DNA of 64,000 bases. It comes from Ischnura elegans (taxonomy: Eukaryota; Arthropoda; Insecta; Odonata; Coenagrionidae). The position numbers and the translations under genes were made by a program. Where the stretch lies: the NCBI RefSeq assembly GCF_921293095.1, contig NC_060251.1, forward strand, positions 39,103,644-39,167,643, read 5' to 3'. Below are positions 34,263 through 46,600 of this stretch, piece by piece. Every line of letters starts with the position of its first letter. The stretch's first letter is position 1. Below the pieces are notes generated by a model. That model was not told the origin of the DNA, did no database searches, and saw only the letters and a program-made list of their open reading frames with translations.

Positions 34263-34570
34263 GCTCAGGGAGGATAGTACCCAGAGAAGTGAGAAACTTG
34301 GAATTCATGGTCACATGGCAGGATTTTTAGGTAAAGGAACAAAGCAGATGTGATGATGGTTTACATGCGCAACAGCAAACAATGGAAAAAATGAATTCCA
34401 TACACCATGCACCGGATCAGCTTTTAACCCACTCCAGAATGTTGATTCTAGGGTGTGTGTCAGTAGGTGCGTAGTCCAAAAATGCCATGTGAACTCATAC
34501 CCTACCAAATAGGTTTGTACCAAGAGGATAAATAGTAAGTGTAGAATTCTTTAAGTTATGTTTTCCCTTA

Positions 34571-34680
34571 CGTGATGGTGGTAAATCCACCCAGGCAGGA
34601 TTCAAACCCCCGACCTCTAGGTTGGCAGTCGGGGACTTTGCCCCAGTGCCACCAACACGATGTGATGTAACAAATAGTAA
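34571..34680 (-). repeat. SINE family 2, tRNA-derived
   Basis: The reverse strand shows GTGGCACTGGGGCAAAGTCC (box A region) and GGTCGGGGGTTTGAATCC (box B), followed by TGCCTGGGTGGATTTACC. The body probably continues to lower coordinates, about 34400. It differs from family 1 in head and body. Confidence 0.65.
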
Positions 34681-34689
34681 TGATAAAAC

Positions 34690-35140
34690 GGCACATTGGA
34701 CGCAGCCAGATGTAGCACTACTGGCTTTGGGAGTACAATTCAATTTTGGTTGCAATCTGCGCAACCGCATGGAAATGTATAGCAGACAGACAAACAGGCA
34801 TCCTTTTTTAATATACTACATAGACTTATGTACATAGAAATTTAGTTTTCAGCAATTAGATATGAATAGGAATGGGTCATCGAAAATTTGGCAATTTATG
34901 CAAATTTCCCTAAGAATTCAGCATTAACATTCAAAAATAAACACTTTTTGGATTTTTGAACGTACATATATGCACTTATTTTAAATGCTTACCTTATAAT
35001 GCATTGTGCGTCTTTACAAGTTAGGGGAGGTATTTACCAAAATAACAGGGCAAACGTTTAAGAAAATTTTCCTTGTGATGAAATATTTATTTCTTAGCTA
35101 CGACATTATAATATCCCACGTAACACTCCTCATACTGTCC
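34690..35140. other. Intergenic, nothing recognised
   Basis: AT-rich and CpG-poor with no identifiable element. Confidence 0.45.
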
Positions 35141-35142
35141 TG

Positions 35143-36026
35143 CTGTGGTGCAGCGAGGGGGGATTTTGAGGGATATAACCCCCCCCCCCCAGAACTGAGA
35201 AAATGTTTAAGTTTAATCCATTTCACTTAATTGGATTAATATTACTTGTAGAAAAGTGTACATGTTAATAAAATATCCCTCGGAAGGCTGTAAAACTCAC
35301 CATTTTCAACTACAGTGGAACCTCGTTAAAGCGAGTACGGGCTATAGCGACACCCCCGTTATTACGAGAGATAGCCGATGCACCGTCAATTGACCCTATA
35401 ATAAGCGTGTTAAAAATTCGTTTTTACGAGACCCTTTCGGTGTTGGCTCTCGCCATAGCGAGGGTTTCACCGCCGGAAGACTTTCATCAAGACTCCTTAA
35501 CCTCTGTAACTGCTAGCGATCTGTTAGAAATGAAGTTAATGGAGTGCTCAGTCTCAAATTTATGTGGTAAACTGTCGTTCGATAAATATAATGATTGACG
35601 AAACAATGCTTTGCATGATTTTTATTCAGTGCGGCACTTATAAATTGTTTGAATAGTTAGTCGTTATTTGAGTAAGGAAATTTAGTGATGCAAAAAAACA
35701 TCGCCTTTCGTCTGGATTTATGCTTACGTTTATCAGATAGATGTTTATCTGTCGCCGCACCACTCCTGCTCCTGTATATCTGTTCGCAAGAGGTATATTG
35801 GCTATTATTTGCTCCACCTCCGGTAAAGCGACAATTCGTTATAGCGAGTGTTTATTAGTGCACCGTGGGGTGTCGTTATATCGAGGTTTCACTGTATATA
35901 TCTGAAAGTTTTTCAAGGGGAGGGCCCCACACCTCCCGCTTACCCTGGTGGATATTCCACACCATCAGACACCCCAGTGTTTTGCTCCTAAAACCCCCCT
36001 AGCCTTAATTCCTAGCTGCACCCCTG
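35143..36026. mobile_element. hAT-type MITE split by a pogo-type MITE
   Basis: The ends are CTGTGGTGCAGCGAGG and CTAGCTGCACCCCTG, imperfect inverted repeats, flanked by CTGTCCTG (35135-35142) and CTGCCCTG (36027-36034), a 7/8-bp target duplication. Removing the inner element (35313-35894 plus one TA) leaves about 300 bp. A second, uninterrupted copy lies at 36944-37234 and confirms continuity across the inner insertion. Non-autonomous. Confidence 0.8.
35313..35894. mobile_element. Pogo/Tigger-type MITE, TA target duplication
   Basis: The termini CAGTGGAACCTCGTTAAAGC and GTTATATCGAGGTTTCACTG are inverted repeats flanked by TA on both sides (35311-35312 and 35895-35896). The CAGTxxAACCTC ends are typical of pogo/Tigger elements in the Tc1/mariner superfamily. 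It is 582 bp with no transposase. It sits inside the hAT-type MITE, so it is younger than that host copy, and it is CpG-rich in a CpG-poor setting. Confidence 0.85.
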
Positions 36027-36199
36027 CTGCCCTGAGGATGAGTTTAGGGAAAACAGTTTCCCAGTCTTTGGATCAAGGTACATATTGCCTGCAATAATGA
36101 TAAGAGCTATCAATATCCTTGATCAAAATATTCCATGCTGAGACTGATAAAAGCAAAGATCCAATCAATACAAGGTAAATGCAAAACATAGGTGCTTAC

Positions 36200-36429
36200 C
36201 AGTGGTGCCGACTCCATGGGGCCTGAGTGGGCCCGAGCCCCCTCAAAAATTCATTATGGGTATGAGGAAAAAATGTGTCAGACTTGTAAATTTTCCCCAG
36301 AGTGTCCAGGTATCGAGATTTGAGTTATCAGGGTTCTAATGCTGATCAGCATTATACACTTAAAAAATTTCCCAGGGAAGAATCCCCGATTTGGGCCCCC
36401 CCAATATTTTTTGTAAGTCGGCATCCCTG
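36200..36429. mobile_element. hAT-type MITE, first of a back-to-back pair
   Basis: The termini CAGTGGTGCCGACTCC and GTAAGTCGGCATCCCTG are inverted repeats. It is flanked by GTGCTTAC at 36192-36199 and 36430-36437. The target fits the hAT preference (T second, A seventh). It is 230 bp and non-coding. Confidence 0.85.
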
Positions 36430-36437
36430 GTGCTTAC

Positions 36438-36691
36438 CAGTGGTGTCATGGTGCCGGAACGCTCTGGAACGCCGTTCTGGCACTGGTCAAGAAAATACAT
36501 ACATAATGGTAAAAAAAAACACTTTTATCAATTTTGTTTCCTCAAATTTTCTAATACATACATTCATATCAAAAAAATTGTAATAAAATGTAAATAATAA
36601 CTTGTTATAAAAAAACACAGTAATATGTCACTTTAAAAAAAAGGTAAGGAAATTGCATTCCGGCACCGCTAATTTTGTTATGACGTCACTG
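36438..36691. mobile_element. hAT-type MITE, second of a back-to-back pair
   Basis: The termini CAGTGGTGTCATGGTGCCGG and GTTATGACGTCACTG are inverted repeats. It is flanked by the same GTGCTTAC at 36430-36437 and 36692-36699. Internally GTGCCGGAACG pairs with CATTCCGGCAC. Its sequence differs from the neighbour at 36200-36429, so this is a separate family that used the same 8-bp target. Confidence 0.85.
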
Positions 36692-36943
36692 GTGCTTACA
36701 GTGTCTCCTCTGATACCACCTCCTCCTACCCCTCAATGGTTGGGTAGGCCCCACTGCGAGCCGAACCTCTGGAGCCACACGTGACTGTGGCCCGTTCTGA
36801 GAAGACCGATCCCATCCTGTTAACGTCTTCATTGAGAGAAGAGTCTGGCAAGAAAGCCTATGAATAAAAGTTAAAAGAAATTTAAGACAAGGAGAAGGAA
36901 CTAATTTCATAACAACATTCAACTTGTTTAAGGCAATTACATT

Positions 36944-37234
36944 CAGTGGTGCAGCGAGGGGGGTTTTGGGGGATAAAACCTCCCCAGAGCTCAGAGTTTT
37001 TAAGTTTAATCTATTTTACTTGATTGGATTGATATTACTAATAGGATAGTGTAAGGATTAATAAAATATGTATCACTCAGAAAGCTGTAAAATTCACCAT
37101 TTTTGAACCATTTATCTTAAAATTACACAATTTATTAATCTCGCACCTACCACTTATCCTGGTGGGTATTCCATACCCCCACACACCCCAGTATTAGTTG
37201 CACCTAAACCCCCCCAGCTGTAATTCCGATCCTG
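36944..37234. mobile_element. hAT-type MITE, second copy of the CAGTGGTGCAGCG family
   Basis: Starts CAGTGGTGCAGCGAGGGGGG and matches both halves of the split copy at 35143-36026, including AAGTTTAATC, ACTTGATTGGATT and CCACACACCCCAGT. The right end is worn (CCGATCCTG) and no target duplication is visible. Confidence 0.7.
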
Positions 37235-37299
37235 TGCATGGCCTTCAGCAAGCTTCCCTCTTTCGAACAGAGACTATGAGGGTTCTAGGTGAACCCTCT

Positions 37300-37413
37300 T
37301 AAGGGTACAACGCACCGGGGCCAGGAACCAAGCCCGTGGCTTGTACGCCCGATCACCCGGGGAGGGGCTGGAGAGGAAGGAAAAAGGAAAGAGGCGCCGC
37401 CGCGATAGGAGCC
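37300..37413 (-). repeat. GC-rich dispersed repeat, copy 2
   Basis: Inverted match to 12973-13115, best around GAGGCGCCGCCGCGATAGGA and the adjacent purine tract. It is CpG-rich in a CpG-poor setting, suggesting recent arrival. Confidence 0.65.
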
Positions 37414-37419
37414 CGTCGA

Positions 37420-38490
37420 CGCCTCTGGGAAGGGATAGGAGTGGAAGGAAGGGGACGAGATAAAAAACACCCCAACGCTATAGAAGCGAAGGAGGCCAAA
37501 CTATTAGCAAAACCAAGCATACATATGCAATTAATTTTCTACCAATCCTAGTGGATTTTCCTATCCACTAGTGGAGGAAGAAAAATCCATCGATCGAATC
37601 GGTAGATCCTCTTTCGACCCGTGTGCGCTGCTTGTAAATAGCAGTATTTGAACGGAAGTTATGGCACGAAAACCTCTCTCTATTTTACTTTCTTATTTTA
37701 TCGGCCGATTCTGACGACTTCCGTGAAAATTGGGCCCGCATTGAATGTGTTAATGGCAGCATACCAACTATGCATTGGATAATGCATCATGAACCACAGG
37801 AATAGGGCACAAGATAAAGAATAAATGCAAATATCCAACATGAACTATGAAATACAGCACAAAATCATTTCACATGAACCATTTCCTTCCATATACATAC
37901 ATTTGTCCGACTGGGTAGCAAGGGCTTACCCAGGATCAAAACTAGTGGGGGCAAGCCATGGTTATTCAAGTTGTAGGTAAGATTTAAGAATGGGAAATGT
38001 GAATGAAATCAACATTTTAAGGAAACTGTAACAGTTATTTATTAGTTTCTAAAATTATTTGCTTGAAAAAAGATTATTTTCCTCAAAGACATTTGCAATT
38101 TTTGCTTCTAGGGGGAGGAGGGGGCAGCTGCTCCCTTCTGCCCCTTGCTGGGTACGCCCATACTGGGTCGCATAACCAAACAAAAGAAGAGTCCAAGAAG
38201 TCTGGACCGAAGTGAATATAAATTGACTATAAAACCAAAAGAGAAATCCAAGAGAAGCCGGGTTGAAATAGTTGTGGCTTGACAAGAAAATCAAGAGGGA
38301 ATTTCTAGACCTAGAATCTAGACCACCAAACTCATGGAGAAACAGGATAGCCTAAGTCAAGAGAGAAACCTGAAAGTAACATATAGTGAAGTGACATAAC
38401 CCATAAAATTCTTGGGGTATCCCTAACAGGACATTACTGCTGGCACATTCCAATATCATCCGTTGATAGCAGACAGGGGCGATTTAAATA
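37420..38490. other. Intergenic, nothing recognised
   Basis: Non-coding sequence; a small palindromic region CCACTAGTGG occurs at 37565. No gene or delimited transposon is seen. Confidence 0.45.
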
Positions 38491-38494
38491 GCCC

Positions 38495-38655
38495 CAAGTA
38501 GCCAGGGCTGGCTCAAGGCAAAGCACTTTATACCCCACCCATGTTTGGTACTCCCCAATTAAACAGGGGGTCTGGGCATTTGGTCACCCCCCAAGCGAGG
38601 GGCTGCATTCCCCAGGCAGTCACCCAGGTTGGCCGGCCGTGCGAGTAGCCCAGCC
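38495..38655. repeat. GC-rich repeat-like block, termini unresolved
   Basis: Contains CCAGGGCTGGCTCAAGGCAA and GGTTGGCCGGCCGTGCG, strings that resemble hAT-type MITE ends. I could not pair the termini or find a target duplication. Confidence 0.3.
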
Positions 38656-38868
38656 CAGCCACTGCAGTATGCTCATTGGACATCTATTTGGCATCCAAAT
38701 ATGGAATTGGACAATTGGACATCGTTGCAGTGGCTGGGATTTGGTGCAGAAAAAAATTAGCGGTCAGAGGATAAATAATTTGTCAGGGATAAAAAATTTT
38801 TGGGGAATTTTTATCATGCATATTATATGCGGGCATTAACAATTGGGGAGGATGGGCATCCCGTGCCC

Positions 38869-39123
38869 CAGCGGCGGATACATAATGCCCCCCCCCCTTG
38901 CAGATCCACCTGCATTGCCTAACATTGCAGAACCATAATTGTAACTTTTTTATATTATAAAATGGCATTGCCTAGGCTAGAACATATGTATAATCAGTTT
39001 TAATAAAACTTTCTTAAACTTTGCATGTGACTTGATTATTTTTACTTACGATAAAAGTAAAGACAGCTCAAAATATCTTTTGCACCCCTCCTCTTAGTTT
39101 TTTTCTGTACCCGCTACCGCTTG
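38869..39123. mobile_element. Possible hAT-type MITE
   Basis: The left CAGCGGCGGATACATAATG and right TCTGTACCCGCTACCGCTTG are imperfect inverted repeats similar to those of 26557-26843. No target duplication is visible. Confidence 0.35.
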
Positions 39124-39129
39124 CCCCCC

Positions 39130-40393
39130 TGGACTAAAAAGTCATTTTTTTGAAATGAACTCCAGTCAGGCTGATGTCAGAAGCTTGGTGCTGTTGAATC
39201 AATTGAATATGGCATGACTATATTATAACTGCAAGGTTATGATTCTTCTTTAAAATAATGTAAATGGCCTTGGAAAACCAAAATAACCTTCTCTTAGTTT
39301 GGATGTGAATGAAATCCAGCTATATAATATATGGGATACATGAGCCCTGCCAACCATGTGGGACTGAGCTCTATGGGACAAGTGTTTTGCTCATTAAACT
39401 TAGCCCTAACCAGAGTTGTAACCGCAATGCATTCCTCCCATTCGAAAATACAATTAATGCAGTTCAAAGCTGTAATGTCAAGAGAAAACCAGAGGTTTGA
39501 AAGTATATTAGAACAATATTGAATGTGGTCAAGTAAAACAAATGTATCGGCACACAAATGTGTGAGAGAAGTGGAAAAGAGAGCTTTCTGCAAGATATAA
39601 CACTACAATTCAAACTGAAGAACAGTTTATACTTTTCTTCAGAGCTCCCGAAAAAATCTTGATCACGTTGAAGCTCAAGCATTTCCAAAGGAAATTCCTT
39701 ACTATGATCCAGGGCTTTCTTTGTCGTCTTAAGTTCACAACGACGTATCATATTGTGGATTTCTCTTCGTAGGTGACTAGTAGTCTAAATAATAATATTG
39801 TTAAATGGGATGCAATATGAATAGGAATTGGCAAACACAGTAAATAACGCATAAGCATCACCTTGCTCCTCAAAAGGCCATGAATGAGATGCGCCTTAGT
39901 ACATATTTGCCATTTTTAAGCTGAGTTTCGCCTAAATGAGAAATCTTTAGCAAAGCCAAGGGGACTCCACTATTGTAATATTCGTAAACATGGCCCTTAT
40001 TTATGTTCGTGAACAAAAACAAAGCATTCAAATAGTTCGCTAAAATACAGCAGATCCTTCCTTGTCACGAATTTCGATTTTCAACTGAATTCTCAGAGCA
40101 TGACATTTGGGTGAAACGGAAAGTGTTTACATTTTTCCAAAATATTTTAGTTCACACCGGTCACTGACCTCTTCTTGGTTATTGCTAAACATGGTATGTA
40201 TTAGTATGTGACGTCTGTGTATATTTCGCATTTTATGTCTGCAATATGAGATTGATGTCGTGGACTCAAAAATGAATGATATTTCGTCGACCTGGCCTAA
40301 CCTTGAGGTCAAAGTTGGCGGGTATTTTAATTATGTAGAGCTAAAATTATTTTAATTTCTTCTACTTTTAATATTAATTATGTTTACATTCAG
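39130..40393. other. psuG: Upstream region of psuG
   Basis: CpG content rises again from about 39950 toward the start codon, as expected near an unmethylated promoter. No TATA box or initiator can be assigned with confidence. Short frames here are not convincing. Confidence 0.4.
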
Positions 40394-40624
40394 ATGCTGA
40401 ATAAGTTATGGCTCTCAAGGACAGTGGTCCCCCGATCGTGCCGGAAATTTAAAAGGTTTTCATCGACACTGGGTGGGCGACTCACGATATCACCTGAGGT
40501 GACTCGTGCTTTAAAATCTGGAAAACCTGTCGTTGCCCTCGAATCCACTATAATAACTCATGGAATGCCTTACCCCGAAAATTATTTGACTGCTCATGAA
40601 CTAGAGGAAATCATTCGAAGTCTG
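40394..40624 (+). CDS. psuG: psuG exon 1
   Basis: Codes residues 1-77: the basic leader and the catalytic Glu50 block. It ends in phase 0 at the donor GTAAGT. The ATG at 40394 precedes the leader and no better upstream start is in frame. CpG density is higher than in later exons. Confidence 0.93.
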
Positions 40625-43600
40625 GTAAGTAAATATACATTTGCACGTATTGCAAATTAATTGCCTTGCGTGTTGCATTATTGTGTTTACATTATTTACT
40701 CGCCTGTGCGGTTGATATATATAAATATATGAAAGCTGGGTTTCATTTGGGATATAGTGGTTCAATGTCATTAGTCTTATGAGGATGATCCCCTCTTCTT
40801 TTTTGTCAGCCTCATGACTCCCCTTTTATTTAAAAGCATTTATATTCGATTGGAGAAATTGTAATTACTGTTGTTAAATATTCTACTTCATTCCTCTAGG
40901 ACTGCATTCCTGCTACAGTTGCTATTGTTGGGGGCCATATACATGTTGGTATTACTAAGTATTTAATGGATGACTTAGCCTCAATGAAGACTCCTGCGTA
41001 CAAAACATCACGGAGAGATTTACCTTATGTCATAAGCAAGGTTTGTGTCCCTTTCATGAGAAAGGAATATAGAGTTGGTATTCCTGGAGGGGTTAATGAA
41101 CATGAGAAAACACTACAGGTTTTCCCTAATAAAGTTTCATGAGCATATATGTGTTCAGCTCAGGCAGCATTAAAATATTTGAGTCTCCTATTAGATAGCA
41201 AAACTATCTGGGGTGGTTACTTTTTTTTAGCTCATACAACAGCCCACTATAGGTTCTGTGTTGGCTGATCTGTTACTGAAAAAAAGTTGTTTTGTTGACT
41301 CGTTTAACTTCCATCAGTGCACCCTACCAATTAATGCTCAATATCATGGTGTATGGCTATCAAAAAAATTTAATTAACCCTCAGCCAATTGTGTAGTCAT
41401 TTACCTGTTGCATTTGACTTGGCCATTTTAGCAATACATACTAAACAGTTGTCACGCTTGCCTACACAATGAATCGAAATTATTATAAAAGCTAAAAATA
41501 AGGCTGTTTACAGAAGAAAATTGTGGAATAACATGTTGAGGCAACAAAAAGCTTAAAAATTGGGTATGGAAAACATTATTTTGTTTACTAATGAAGGGAT
41601 ATTGCTGGGCAACTTTATTCTCTAAAATTCAGTCATTTTACTGTTGAGTCCAGAGACTCAACTTTAAGAGTATGTAAAGTCTTTCCTATATTCCGCTGTA
41701 TTTCCAGTTTTTGCATGTACTTTAGGAAGTAAATAGGGTAGTTTCCTTCATTAAAGAAAACGAAAGGCACTGATTGCGATTCGTTACCCATAATTACTAT
41801 TCATAATATTTATTCAAATTATTTGGTCGTAGGAATCCCATTTTAGACAAATGTTAATGGTCAATTTTAACCTCATTTGAAAAAGACCAGATTGGCGGCC
41901 ACGCGATGCCACTCCACGTGATGGCACAGGGACCTAGATGCTATACGAATAGTCATGAGTTTTACATCGTCTGAGATTACCAATGCATGCATGAGGCACA
42001 GACCTCAGGGAAACATCTTTTAATAATCACTCATTAAAAATACCTATGGTTGGATGTGCAAAGTTTCCTTTGTTTGATATGGTATTAATAATCCTTATTT
42101 AAGCCAAGCGCTACCTGCTAGCTGGGTGCTGTGCTTCATGCTAGCAGCCTGCATCGTAGCGGCGCTCATAGCCTCTAACCCAGGTGGCCTCACACAGCAG
42201 CAGACGCAACAGCAACACGGGATTTTCCCAGCATTCATACTTAGCCATCGCGTTTTCGCGCTCTTGAAAATTTTCACTTTTCATTTAATCACAAAAAATA
42301 GATATCGTAATTTAAAAATCTAAAAGCGTGAAATACATTCTCCAGGAGTAATAATCTTTCGATTTAGGCAATAATAAAATAATTGGAAGCCACCCTATTC
42401 TTTGATTTCAAGAATTTTTTCGACTTCTTAAATATTGTGAACATTTTACTTTCAGTGTTTCATCTTGTTAATTTATTGTAAATAAATTGTAAATTTATTT
42501 AAAAAAATGTTACAGTAAAACCTCTTTACATCGTAATGGAAGCGACCTAAATTTGGGCATTTTGATGTCTGGAGGTTCACTATAGAGAGGTTTTAGTGAT
42601 AGGCACCATTTTTTCATATCCTTTGGAAATGAAAGGCACTACTGTCTTTTAAACCATTATATTTATGTGTTTAAACACACATGCATGCATCAATGAACAT
42701 ATATTTATTATTTAATAATATCAGACAGCGAACGATATTGCATGATTTTTACCATGATTTTAGAGAAAATGATGTGATCTCTCAATTCAACAGTCACTTT
42801 AAATGATTGGGATATTTGGATACCTTTTTTCTTATTTACTGTTAGGGATGATCTCATATTGAACAAAATGGCCACAACTTATGATTAACGTGAAAATGAC
42901 AGCATAATAAGGTGTATAAGAAAAAAAAGAGAGAAACATGTACATATTGCTGAAAGTATCATTCCATGTATGTAATCATGGCTGCGTTAATGGTCTCTTG
43001 TTGTCTCGGTACGATTTGCGGAGGTAGTTAGGCCATCTCGGGGGTGTCTCCTTGGTATGATAAGTGGAGGTTTTACGATATAAAGAGGTTCACTATAGAG
43101 AGGTTTGCCTATAAATTTGCATGTAAATCAGACGGGAACGTAGGGGTGGTATGATGTATGGAGGTTTATAATGTAAAGAGGTTCACTACATTGAGGTTTT
43201 ACTGTATTTGTTTTTGTCTTACCCAGCATCCACAGAATTGTCTCCTCAAAATCCGTAATCGTACTTCCGCTTTATCAATTCTATCCTCATAAAATCATAG
43301 GAAAATGGACTTAAGCTGAAGTGACCCAACTGCAAATATAGCCTATAACTCAATGTAAATTTACAAAGTCATTTCCTGTGGATATAAATTAATTAACACA
43401 CTCTTATGTAGGGAAGAAGTCTTCCGTGGAGTGGTGTCGATTATTGGCTGCTTTTAGATTCTCTCCCGCATCTGTTCATCTCAGGCGACGATATGTTTCA
43501 CAAATGTTGCAGTTCACTTTGGACCTGAAGAAGCAAACTGCTAAGTTTGCGAAACATGTCGTTGCCTGAGATGAACAGATGCGCAAGAGAACCTGAAAGC

Positions 43601-46600
43601 AGCCAATCATCGACACTCATTAAGTACATAGTTGGTGTCAGGGCCCCCTCCCTGGCTGAGTGCCTGGTTGGCTCTCTATATTGTCAAAACATTTTCCAAT
43701 GTCCGAGTTCTTTTTTTTATTTATTTCAGTAACAGGTTTCGACTTATTTATACTGCCCCATTCTCATTAAAGATCAATGTTATAATATAATTGTGATTGC
43801 TGTTCCCCAATCATTCACATAATTTGAGAGTTGTAGCTGATTATAATTATTTTGTTTTCTATGAGATATAATGGTTCTACTTAGTGGATGGAAACTTTGC
43901 CTATATTGTGAATTCACATTTCATCTCTTTTATAGGGTTTGTATGGAGGAACCACCGTCTCTGCTACCATGATAGCTGCAAAAATGGCTGGAATTAATGT
44001 ATTTGTCACAGGTAAGTTTTTACATGAATTTATGGAACATGAGTGAAAGGGTAGACACTTTTGTAATATCCTTGTGTGGAAATAGCAATGCCATGTAAAT
44101 AGGTTCGTAAGATAAAAAACAGCCTTTTGGTGTATGTTTTGTTTTCAAACGCACATAATTTTTCGTCCAGTTTTGTCAAAAATTGGTGTCTCATATAGAG
44201 GCAGGACTTAAATTGTAACTTAAAGTCGTGACGTGAGAGATCACTAGTCAGCTGTTTATTTTTCCAAACAAAGCTTTTCGGCCTATCTCTAAGCATTAGG
44301 TGAAATTCAATTCATTTTTCTTGTCTACAGCAAATTTCTTAGCATTTTAGACTGCTGAAATGGTATTATTAGGTATGTATTAAATTCTGTATTCCTGTAC
44401 TTGTATTACTCTGTCAGGTAATATAGAATCCAAAATGATTTCATATTATGAAACTTCCATTGGCATTTGATAAATCTAATAAAAAATATGTATTCGTGTT
44501 TACAATATTCACTCCAGGGTTTTAGTACTATTAATTATAAATCCATATTAGTGTGAATTAACTTGAGAAAACTCTGATAATTGTGTTTCTGGGGACATTA
44601 AAAAAATTCATTTGTAGAAGTCAACATTCATAAATCTCAAGATAAAATAAATTGTTGTCATTTGGACTGATACTCATTAACGCTTTCGAGATGGCGGAGT
44701 TTTCGTCTTAGCTGTACTGAGCCCCAAGAGACTCTTCGTTCTCATGGTACGGAGCATTTTTGGAGGACATTTGTTAAGAAGGGTCTTGCGGAACCTTTTT
44801 CGACCCCTCCCCGCTGGGACTCCGCATTATCTCGGACTCCGAGGGTAGTTGTGCTCCCTCCTTTCCCGGTTTACGATCATACCTGCGGCATTGGTTTACG
44901 GTCAACTTATGTATTGCTTATATGTATTTAGCACATGGATAATTGTTGCCTGCATGTAAATTGCAGACTTTGAGTTGAATTCCTCATTTTTTCTGAGCAT
45001 TTTCAAATTTTAAACGAAGTTCCAAGGTCAATATTAATGCATTTAATGCAGCAACAATTTCCATGTTGATATTTATACAGAACTCGAGATATAAGTTAAT
45101 ATTTATCGTAGAATTTTGTTTAAAAATTGTAAACGCAGCTCAAAAGACAAAGAATTCAATTCTTAGTTTATATTTCTTTAGAAAAGAACAAATATTTATT
45201 TCGAAAACTGACTGGATAAACAATTGTATGACTTTCATTACCCCTCTTAGCGGTAAGGGACCGCTAAGAGGGGTAATGAAAGACGAGGCGTCAGGGTACC
45301 TGCTCCCAGATTCTGAGGGTAAAGCCTAAACCCCACAGCGTTGGGTCCCGAAACAAAGACGTCGTACTCCCGCAACTGTCAAATGAGGGGGAGAGCTAGA
45401 AAACGTATATATATGGCTTTCTTCTCTTGGTCAGGAATATCTCAGACGGAAATATACGGCTTTCGTCTCCCGGGTCAAGAAACGTCCTCACGTATATTTA
45501 CGTCTTTAGTATGGAAAAGGTTAACATGGGGAGAGAACTTTCGTGGCCAAATAAACATTATGACCTTGGCTTGCTATCATCTACACCAAAGTGAACGTAG
45601 GGAGAGACCAAATGAAAGACAAGGATCTGATCGGTGCAAATGTAGACTCTGAACTTCTACAGTGCATTCTTTCCACTGCCTGGCACCCATACTCTTTGAC
45701 TGCTGGTCTGCAAGCCCTACTGCATGTATGTCTGTCCTTGATGGCAAGCTATTCCAAGGAGGGTCACACTTCTTGTATCTTGTGTGCCAAGCATCCAGAG
45801 TTTTTCTACATTAAGTATATCTATTCATTTAGCTGATGAATAGGGAATGGAAGGGGATAAATACTTACATAAATAACTGTACATGCTTCTGAATCTGAGT
45901 ACAAAAAATAACAAGAGAAGGAGCTTTAGGTGGTCTCCAAGGTCATTGGACCAGAATTGAGCCACCATCAAATAACAAAATGTATGCCAATAAAAAAAAT
46001 AATAATGCACTAAATGATACATGAGTGTTTTAAACAACTAACATCAAAATAAATTTTCTATTATTTCTTGCGAGAAAAGCCAGTCTTTAGCAAGTCTTAA
46101 CATTACATTTGAGGATTTATTTTTTTAATTGTAGCGGGCAGTAAATGAAATAACTTTGGCCCAATGTAAAGGAAACAGCATTTATATAATGTTAACTTAG
46201 ATCTGTTTGCTACTATAAATGACTCACTCCTTAAATTATATTTATATTTATCACATCCACTCGGCATATTTCCACTTCTGGCAAAAAAAAATTTAAGCAC
46301 TTTGAATAAATACAAATGCTTTAGTGGGAACAAATTTAGGGCCACAAACAACGAAAATGAGTGCTCGTAATGATTTTTAGACAATATTACCCTAATAATT
46401 TTTTTTTTTACAAAATGAGTGCACACTTAAATGTGCTCATGTATGCACTGCCCCAGCAGATTATTCTGTGTCATAGTGAAACATTCTCTGTTTCCTACAG
46501 TCATAGGAAATTACTTAAGTTGCCACTCCACTGACCATTTTTATGATTTTCATTTCCTACTGTATGCCTTAGTTAATTTTGCTTAAAAAGAAAAATTCAA

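Noticed and set aside
41732..42399. Short hydrophobic frame at 42126-42323 as a small membrane protein.
   Set aside because: It lies wholly inside a non-coding MITE and is not open at the same place in the other two copies.
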